The notes beneath the pieces are model-generated. The model was not told the origin of the DNA. It was given only the letters and a program-made list of their open reading frames with translations, and did no database searches. From Xanthobacteraceae bacterium (GTDB lineage Bacteria; Pseudomonadota; Alphaproteobacteria; Rhizobiales; Xanthobacteraceae), in contig JALHLQ010000024.1 of the NCBI GenBank assembly GCA_022844485.1, forward strand, positions 1-57,643: a stretch of 57,643 bases of DNA, in the 5' to 3' direction. Both the position numbers and the translations under genes were made by a program. The first letter of the stretch is position 1; each line of letters starts with the position of its first letter. Below, piece after piece: positions 51,943 to 57,643 of this stretch.

Positions 51943-52557
51943 CTACTGCGCTTTCTTGCGGCGGCCCGTCTTTACGTTCCACTCGCCTGCGAGATCCAGA
52001 AAGTTCTTCAGGATCAGATGCCCGTGTTCCGAGGCGATGCTCTCCGGATGAAACTGCACCCCGTGCACGGGGAGCGACTTATGCGACAAGCCCATGACCA
52101 GGCTGTCCGGAGTCTCGGCCGTGACCGCCATGTCGTCGGGAATGCTTGCGCGATCGACAACCAGCGAATGGTAGCGCGTCGCCTTGAACGGGCCGTTGAT
52201 GCCGCGGAAGACTCCGCCGCTTTCATGGCTTATTTCGGAGAGCTTCCCGTGGACGGGGAGGGGGGCGCGGACAATCTCGCCGCCGAACGCCTGACCGATC
52301 GCCTGATGCCCAAGGCATACGCCGAAAATCGGGATCATGGCCGATGCTTTACCGATCACATCCAAACAGATACCGGCATCCTTGGGCGTGCACGGGCCAG
52401 GCGAGAGCACGATGGCATCCGGATCGCTCGCCATCACGTCTTCCGCCGTCAGCTTGTCGTTCCGGTGCACGCGAACGTTCGCTCCAAGCGACCCCAGATA
52501 GTGGACGAGGTTGAACGTGAAGCTGTCATAGTTGTCGATGAGGAGAACGTCAGCCAT
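51943..52557 (-). CDS. trpG: Anthranilate synthase glutamine amidotransferase component
   Basis: TrpG releases ammonia from glutamine for anthranilate synthase; the same type can serve aminodeoxychorismate synthase (PabA). The 204-residue class I amidotransferase has the triad Cys81 (GVCLGHQ), His170 and Glu172 (QFHPES). The start MADVLLIDNYDSFTFNLV fits the family; an upstream frame to 52611 is less likely. It is separate from trpE, unlike the fused TrpEG of Rhizobium and Brucella. Confidence 0.96.
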   Translation of the reverse strand: MADVLLIDNYDSFTFNLVHYLGSLGANVRVHRNDKLTAEDVMASDPDAIVLSPGPCTPKDAGICLDVIGKASAMIPIFGVCLGHQAIGQAFGGEIVRAPLPVHGKLSEISHESGGVFRGINGPFKATRYHSLVVDRASIPDDMAVTAETPDSLVMGLSHKSLPVHGVQFHPESIASEHGHLILKNFLDLAGEWNVKTGRRKKAQ

Positions 52558-52626
52558 TTGGTATTCCAGCCGGCCCTTTGCTGCCACCCGTGCCCGCTCC
52601 CCGTCAAGCAAAAGCCATCGATAGGG

Positions 52627-54141
52627 TCAGCGCGCGCCTTTCTCTGCGGTGGCAAAACGTCTGGCTTCCTCTGCGGCACGGAACAGGGCCCGCGCCTTGT
52701 TGATGCACTCTTGCTGCTCGAGGGTAGGATCGGAGTCCGCCACGATCCCGGCACCGGCCTGCACGAACATCTTTCCATCTTTCACCAGCGCGGTGCGCAG
52801 CACGATACAGGTGTCCATGTCCCCCGCAGCCGAGAAGTAGCCGACGCAGCCGGCATAGAGTCCGCGTTTGTCTTTCTCGAGTTCGTCAATTATCTCCATG
52901 GCGCGCACCTTTGGAGCGCCCGAAACCGTGCCCGCCGGAAATCCGGCCACCAGTGCGTCCAGCGAGTCCACGTCGTTCCGCAACACGCCCTCGACGTTCG
53001 ACACGATGTGCATGACTTGACTGTAGCGCTCGATGAAAAATTGGTCGGTGACTGCCACGGAGCCGATTTGCGCAACGCGGCCGACATCATTGCGTCCGAG
53101 ATCAAGCAGCATGAGATGCTCCGCGCGCTCTTTCGGATCGGCGAGAAGCTCGTCTTCCAGAACCTTGTCTTCGTGCGGTGACGCGCCGCGCGGACGCGTG
53201 CCGGCGATCGGGCGAATGGTCACCTTACCCTGTCGAACTCGAACCAGGATTTCGGGACTCGATCCTGCGACGGCAAAATCTCCGAAATCGAGGAAATACA
53301 AGAACGGAGCAGGGTTCGTGCGGCGAAGCGCGCGGTAGAGCGAGAAGGGAGAAAGCGCGAATGGCGCTTCGAAGCGTTGGGAGAGCACCACCTGAAAGAT
53401 GTCGCCCGCCGCAATATACTCCTTCGCCGCGCGGACCATCGCGTGGTACTCCAACGGCGCCGTGTTCGAAGCCGGCGCAATCGAAATGGGCCCTGGATCG
53501 GCCATGGCCGTCTGCTTATCCACCGGCTGGTCGAGCGCATCCATGACGGACTGCAGGCGACCCAGCGCGCGCGCATAAGCGGCCTTGGCCTCAAGCCGAG
53601 GTTCCGCTCTCACCGGCGTTACAACCGTCATGGTGTCGAGCACAGAATCGAATACGATCACCACCGTCGGCCGCATCAAAACTGCGTCGGGCAATCCGAT
53701 TGCATCGGGATTCGGAGCGGGCAGCTCTTCCATGAGCCGCACCATGTCGTAGCCAAGATAGCCGAAGACGCCGGCCGCCATCGGCGGCAGACTGCTGGGA
53801 AGGGGCATCCGGCTTTCCTCGAGCAGGGACCGCAGGGCCTGTAGCGGAGGTTCGCCGCAGGGAACGAATTCTCCCCCGCTTTCCGCCAGGCGGTTGATTT
53901 CCGCCCGCCCATCGAGGGTTCGCCAGACAAGGTCTGGATTGAGTCCGATCACCGAGTAGCGTCCGCGAACCGCGCCTCCTTCGACGGACTCAAGAAGAAA
54001 GCTCATCGGCCGTCCGCCGGAGACTTTCAGAAAAGCGGAAACTGGAGTCTCCAGGTCGGCCACCAGCGTCGCCCATACGACTTGCGCCTCGCCCTGCGCG
54101 AAGTGCTTGGCAAACGCCTCGATCGGCGGCTCGAAACGCAC
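52627..54141 (-). CDS. trpE: Anthranilate synthase component I
   Basis: TrpE makes anthranilate from chorismate and ammonia. The 504-residue product has the chorismate-binding core with TIRPIAGTRPRG, LMLLDLGRNDVGRVA and FPAGTVSGAPKVRAMEIIDE. The N-terminal region retains LLESVEGGAVRGRYS, the LLES element of the tryptophan feedback site. Its ATG is only 2 bases after the ppiD stop, so no leader-peptide attenuator can lie directly before it. Confidence 0.97.
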   Translation of the reverse strand: MRFEPPIEAFAKHFAQGEAQVVWATLVADLETPVSAFLKVSGGRPMSFLLESVEGGAVRGRYSVIGLNPDLVWRTLDGRAEINRLAESGGEFVPCGEPPLQALRSLLEESRMPLPSSLPPMAAGVFGYLGYDMVRLMEELPAPNPDAIGLPDAVLMRPTVVIVFDSVLDTMTVVTPVRAEPRLEAKAAYARALGRLQSVMDALDQPVDKQTAMADPGPISIAPASNTAPLEYHAMVRAAKEYIAAGDIFQVVLSQRFEAPFALSPFSLYRALRRTNPAPFLYFLDFGDFAVAGSSPEILVRVRQGKVTIRPIAGTRPRGASPHEDKVLEDELLADPKERAEHLMLLDLGRNDVGRVAQIGSVAVTDQFFIERYSQVMHIVSNVEGVLRNDVDSLDALVAGFPAGTVSGAPKVRAMEIIDELEKDKRGLYAGCVGYFSAAGDMDTCIVLRTALVKDGKMFVQAGAGIVADSDPTLEQQECINKARALFRAAEEARRFATAEKGAR

Positions 54142-54143
54142 GT

Positions 54144-56048
54144 CTAGCGCTCGCCGCCCACGACCTGCTGCAAAGCTTCGCGGTTGATGCTCACTCCGAG
54201 GCTGGACTGTACCTGAGCGACGTATTGGCCAAGAAGATCGGCGGCTATCATGGACCGCAACTCACTTGTGAGTTGGCGTCCGTCTGCTGACGTTGCGTCG
54301 AAGGTCGGGGCAGCGACTTCGGTGACGCGAAACACGACGCGCTCCGTTGCACTGTCACCTTCCGCGGAACCAGCTTCGCCTTGCGCTGTACGGAATATCC
54401 CATCGAGAACCCGTGCGGGAAGCTTGTCGCGCGCGGCGCTGCGACGCAAACCGGACGCCGTCATCACGTTCAGCTTCAACTCCGATGCAAGCTGCTCCAA
54501 CGTCGCTCCTCCCTTTAGCTTCTCGACCATCGCCGCGGCGGCTGTCCTCAGCGCCTGCGATACCTGCTCTTCGCGCCAGCGCTGTTCGACGCGTTCCTTG
54601 ACCTCGTCGAAAGTTCTATCGCGAGACGGCTGAACGGAGACCACCTCGTACCAGACATATCCGCCGCCCGGCACTTCGAGTGCATCGGCTTCGACGCCGA
54701 CCTGCGTCATGAAAGCGTTGCTGATCAGGTCGACGCCTCGGGGCAGGTCGGCAACAGGCTGACCTGTGGGGTCGCGTCCGGACCGATCGACGGCTTCAAT
54801 GGTCTGCGCCTGCAGCCCAAGCTTCTGAGCCACCTCGGCGAGCTGCATGCCGGAGGCTCGCTCATCTTCGATCTTGTCATGACGGCCCATGAGCTCGGCG
54901 CGGGCGCGCTCCAAAGCGACCTCGCGCTTGATCTCGGACGCAACGGCCGCGAACGGCTGAGCCTGCTCCGGCTCGACCTTGCCGACATGCACGAGAACCG
55001 TACCGAAACGCCCCGCCACTGGCGCGCTCGTCTCGCCGGCTTTCAGCGAGAAAGCGGCGTCGGCGATCGCGGGGTCGACCAGTTCGCTCTTCGCCACCAG
55101 GCCGAGATCGATATCCTTTTCGGTGAGGTTCCGCTCAGCAGCGAGTTGCGCGAAAGACATTCCGTTGGCGAGCTTCGCTGCCGCGCCCTTCGCCTCTTCC
55201 TCATTTGCAAACACGATTTGCTGCACAGCCCGCCGCTCGGGAATGACATAGCGCGCCTTGCGCTCTCTATAGACCCGCATGGCATCTTCGTCCGTCACCT
55301 CGATCCAGGGCGCGATGTCTGCGGGCGTGAGCGAAAGCACGGTGACCTTCCGATATTCCGGCGCACGGAAGCTCGTCTTCTGCTCTTCGAAGTATTTGAG
55401 CAGTTGCTCTGATGTCGGCGAGGGCATCTCGCCAAGCTGCGCCGGCCCGAGCACGATATATGCAACTGAACGCTGCTCGTTTTCGTGCAGGTTGTGCGCG
55501 GAGACCAAAGTCTGCGGCACTGGCGCTCCGCCAGCCACCGTCTCCGAGAGTTGCCGGCGCAAGGCAAGCCGCCGCTGTTCCGCGGTGTAGCGCGCCTCAT
55601 TGTATCCCGCACTGCGAATGATCTGATCAAAGCGCGCCCGGTCGAATTGCCCGTTCGGCCCAGCGAAATTCGGGTTTGTTATGATCTGCTGCGCAATCTC
55701 GGCATTGGACAGGTTCAACCCCAGCTGGCGCGCGCGTTCGTCGAGCGCTGCCTCGGCCACGAGCTGGCCTACGATCTGCTGATCGATGCCGAGCGCCCGG
55801 ACCTGTGTCGGGGTAATCGGCCGTCCGGCGCGCCGGCTGATCTGCTGCAAGCGATCGTTGTAGATTTGCCGGAACTGCTCGATCGTGATTTCCGTGCCGC
55901 CGATCGTGGCGACGGTCGAGCGGCCGAAACCGCGAAACACGTCGCCGACCCCCCAGATCGCGAAGCTTATCGCGATCAGGCCGAGGAGCGCGCCCATGAC
56001 GATGCGGCCGAGCCAGTTTGCGGAGGCGGTATAAATACCTCGAAGCAT
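54144..56048 (-). CDS. ppiD: Peptidylprolyl isomerase, PpiD/SurA-like
   Basis: This periplasmic folding factor is anchored in the inner membrane and helps secreted proteins fold. The 634-residue product has one N-terminal span (about 16-34, after LRGIYTASANWLGR), a SurA_N-like chaperone region (about 45-160), a parvulin-type PPIase domain (about 250-360, VQQIVFANEEEAKGAAAKL to RFGTVLVHVGKV) and a C-terminal domain. The ATG at 56048 is preferred because the promoter at 56111-56139 would start transcription close to the alternative TTG at 56102. It leads the trp-moa unit. Confidence 0.93.
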   Translation of the reverse strand: MLRGIYTASANWLGRIVMGALLGLIAISFAIWGVGDVFRGFGRSTVATIGGTEITIEQFRQIYNDRLQQISRRAGRPITPTQVRALGIDQQIVGQLVAEAALDERARQLGLNLSNAEIAQQIITNPNFAGPNGQFDRARFDQIIRSAGYNEARYTAEQRRLALRRQLSETVAGGAPVPQTLVSAHNLHENEQRSVAYIVLGPAQLGEMPSPTSEQLLKYFEEQKTSFRAPEYRKVTVLSLTPADIAPWIEVTDEDAMRVYRERKARYVIPERRAVQQIVFANEEEAKGAAAKLANGMSFAQLAAERNLTEKDIDLGLVAKSELVDPAIADAAFSLKAGETSAPVAGRFGTVLVHVGKVEPEQAQPFAAVASEIKREVALERARAELMGRHDKIEDERASGMQLAEVAQKLGLQAQTIEAVDRSGRDPTGQPVADLPRGVDLISNAFMTQVGVEADALEVPGGGYVWYEVVSVQPSRDRTFDEVKERVEQRWREEQVSQALRTAAAAMVEKLKGGATLEQLASELKLNVMTASGLRRSAARDKLPARVLDGIFRTAQGEAGSAEGDSATERVVFRVTEVAAPTFDATSADGRQLTSELRSMIAADLLGQYVAQVQSSLGVSINREALQQVVGGER

Positions 56049-56110
56049 TGATGGTCTTGCTTTTGCTGCTGATCCACGAGCGGCTAATGCCTGCTCGATC
56101 AAGGGCGCGC

Positions 56111-56139
56111 ATCATAGGGATGGGGCGGCGTCATCGCAA
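56111..56139 (-). promoter_or_regulatory. Promoter of ppiD-trpEGDC-moaC-moeA
   Basis: On the minus strand TTGCGA (56139-56134), a 17-base spacer and TATGAT (56116-56111) make a good sigma-70-type promoter. Transcription would start near 56104, leaving a leader of about 56 bases to the ppiD ATG. It lies in the divergent gap with tpiA. Confidence 0.65.
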
Positions 56140-56232
56140 CCGAAACGCATGCGGCACATTGATTCGAAGCGGGCGACCCTTTCCCACCTCGGCCGCCTCT
56201 GGTACCCGCAGGACGCAACAAGGTAGGTGAAG

Positions 56233-56994
56233 ATGGCTGCCACCGGGCGTCGCCCCCTGATCGCGGGCAACTGGAAAATGAATGGTCTCCGCTCCGCTGC
56301 TGCCGAGCTCGACAAGATCATTGCCGGCGCCCAAGACCTGTCCGGGCCGGTCGAAATCATGGTCTGTCCGCCAGCGACCCTGGTTGCCGCATTCGTCGAC
56401 CGTGCGAGGGGCTCCGCAGTCGTCATCGGGGCCCAGGACTGTCATGCCGAGCCCTCCGGCGCGTTTACGGGCGACATCTCGGCCGAAATGCTGGCCGATG
56501 CCGGGGCGGTCGCCGCGATCGTCGGGCACTCGGAACGGCGGAGGTACCACGCGGAGAGCGACGCTGATGTGCAGGCCAAGGCGAAGGCCGCCTGGCGAGC
56601 CGGGCTGACTGCGGTCGTCTGCGTCGGTGAAACCCAGTTCGAGCGCGACGCCGGGGCCACCCTCTCGCGGGTCGAGCGGCAGCTCCAGGAATCCGTCCCA
56701 GACGGCGCGAGCGCGAAGAGCCTGGTGGTCGCTTATGAACCGGTCTGGGCCATCGGCACGGGCCGGACGCCGACTGCGGAAGATGTGGGTCAAGTTCATT
56801 CCGCCATTCGTGCGCAGTTGAGGATGCGCTTCGGCGCGGAGGGTGAGGCCGTGCGCGTCCTCTATGGCGGTTCGGTGAAGCCCTCGAACGCCAAGGAACT
56901 CCTGTCTGTGCCGGATGTCGACGGCGCGCTGGTCGGGGGCGCGAGCCTCAAGGCAGAGGATTTCTTGGGGATCGCAGCCGGTTGTCATAGCTAG
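56233..56994 (+). CDS. tpiA: Triose-phosphate isomerase
   Basis: TpiA interconverts dihydroxyacetone phosphate and glyceraldehyde 3-phosphate. The 253-residue TIM barrel has Asn13 and Lys15 (AGNWKMNG), the catalytic His99 (VGHSERR) and Glu169 ([11 protein letters not shown]). The phosphate loops [10 protein letters not shown] and VGGASL are present. The ATG at 56233 is preferred; a GTG at 56227 would add two residues. The usual downstream neighbour secG is not found here; a convergent gene follows. Confidence 0.97.
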   Translation: MAATGRRPLIAGNWKMNGLRSAAAELDKIIAGAQDLSGPVEIMVCPPATLVAAFVDRARGSAVVIGAQDCHAEPSGAFTGDISAEMLADAGAVAAIVGHSERRRYHAESDADVQAKAKAAWRAGLTAVVCVGETQFERDAGATLSRVERQLQESVPDGASAKSLVVAYEPVWAIGTGRTPTAEDVGQVHSAIRAQLRMRFGAEGEAVRVLYGGSVKPSNAKELLSVPDVDGALVGGASLKAEDFLGIAAGCHS

Positions 56995-57035
56995 CGACTA
57001 CGGCGGAGAGAACGAAACGACATTGTGCAGATGTT

Positions 57036-57434
57036 TCAACGATCAGACGGTGCAGGTCGGCAGCGCCTGCTATCGGGGGCCGCGCGCAACCGCTCGATCG
57101 TTTTGGCATTCGGGCAGTATTCGAAATACGCCTCTTGCGCCGTGCCGAGTGTCAGGTCGCGCTGACACCGCCCATGGCTCTCACAAAGCGTGCACAGGCG
57201 CTGCATGTCGCGAAACGTCGCGGGTTCCGATGCAAGCGCTTCGTCCGGATCGACGCCCAAGGCGTTCATCATTTTGGGCAGCTTGTCGGCTGAGCGAGGT
57301 TTGTGGCTGGACAGCGCGTGCAGTTCCGCGGCGGTCACATCATGCGCAACATGAGCCAATTCGCCCGCGCCGAAATTGCCAAGCTCCCATTGGCGCGCGC
57401 GGCGCATCCTCCAGGATCGGAACCAGGCGAACAT
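57036..57434 (-). CDS. DUF6455-like four-cysteine protein
   Basis: The 132-residue product has an N-terminal basic segment (MFAWFRSWRMRRARQW), a middle part with KLPKMMNALGVDPDEAL, and a C-terminal set Cys81, Cys84, Cys90 (CTLCESHGRC) and Cys107 (YCPNA). This spacing matches the DUF6455 family of alphaproteobacteria as I know it; its function is unknown, and the cysteines suggest metal binding. The ATG at 57434 follows GGAGGACTCCCCG. It converges on tpiA. The remaining bases 57435-57643 show no complete gene. Confidence 0.75.
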   Translation of the reverse strand: MFAWFRSWRMRRARQWELGNFGAGELAHVAHDVTAAELHALSSHKPRSADKLPKMMNALGVDPDEALASEPATFRDMQRLCTLCESHGRCQRDLTLGTAQEAYFEYCPNAKTIERLRAAPDSRRCRPAPSDR

Positions 57435-57643
57435 CGGGGAGTCCTCCAGCATTCCTCTGGTAATTTTATGAGGGCGCAACGGCGGTGCGTTGACCGGCAT
57501 CAACCCGGCTCCCACGTTTTTGCACAGGGCAACGAATCCAGGTTAACGAGGTAGGTCACCGAGGATTGCCGCCAAGTAAGTTGGATTCCAGCCGGCACGT
57601 TTTCGCCTCAGCTTGATGCTGCGCTTGTCTTTGACGGCTCGAA

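Noticed and set aside
56049..56102. TTG at 56102 as the ppiD start
   Set aside because: The promoter at 56111-56139 would leave almost no leader, and the family start is LRGIYTASANWLGR right after the ATG at 56048.
1..57643. CRISPR arrays, rRNA genes, prophage or toxin-antitoxin loci
   Set aside because: No regularly spaced repeats, no rRNA sequence and no phage or toxin-antitoxin families were seen anywhere in the window.

Overview
The window (about 57.6 kb, high GC) is a chromosomal housekeeping segment from an alphaproteobacterium, most likely of the order Hyphomicrobiales (Rhizobiales). The order call rests on recalled gene order and family types: nuoA-N with a small membrane ORF between nuoH and nuoI, mce-DUF1467-proS-lolC-lolD-dnaE, rpsB-tsf-pyrH-frr-uppS-cdsA-dxr-rseP-bamA-lpxD-fabZ-lpxA-lpxI-lpxB, ppiD-trpEGDC-moaC-moeA next to lexA, an S2 protein with a long C-terminal extension, a short ProRS, and LexA boxes of the alphaproteobacterial GAAC-N7-GAAC direct-repeat type. 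The genus cannot be fixed from sequence alone.

Layout. Positions 1-925 hold the tail of an IS3-like transposase cut by the window edge, tRNA-Val(TAC), an HU-type DNA-binding protein on the minus strand and tRNA-Asp(GTC). Positions 1225-18925 form one long plus-strand unit: all 14 complex I subunits, then biotin-protein ligase, RNase J, methylmalonyl-CoA epimerase and a DUF1467 membrane protein, with many start/stop overlaps. Positions 18926-19259 carry no plus-strand gene but hold a hairpin with a U-rich tail only on the minus strand and a short open frame leading into it. Positions 19260-26330 hold proS, lolC/E, lolD, a 32-codon membrane ORF behind a LexA box, and dnaE. Positions 26544-41031 combine translation genes (rpsB, tsf, frr), pyrH, isoprenoid and phospholipid genes (uppS, cdsA, dxr), and the outer-membrane set (rseP, bamA, lpxD, fabZ, lpxA, lpxI, lpxB).

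At 41097-42155 sits a ketoacyl-ACP synthase III resembling the Bacteroidetes FabH type, an apparent insertion between lpxB and the convergent gltA. gltX (minus) and comEC (plus) diverge, and comEC converges on lexA. A minus-strand block from 56048 down to 48397 (ppiD-trpE-trpG-trpD-trpC-moaC-moeA) reads from a good promoter upstream of ppiD. tpiA and a four-cysteine DUF6455-like protein close the window.

The genes serve respiration, translation, lipid A and outer-membrane assembly, tryptophan and molybdopterin synthesis, and the SOS response. No phage, CRISPR or defence locus is visible. The most interesting signal is the LexA box at 22667-22681 in front of a tiny single-span membrane protein just upstream of dnaE, which suggests an SOS-induced peptide comparable in size and character to the Caulobacter division inhibitor SidA. 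Second is the KAS III gene, a candidate inter-phylum transfer. Third is the cryptic minus-strand transcription unit at 18931-19138.
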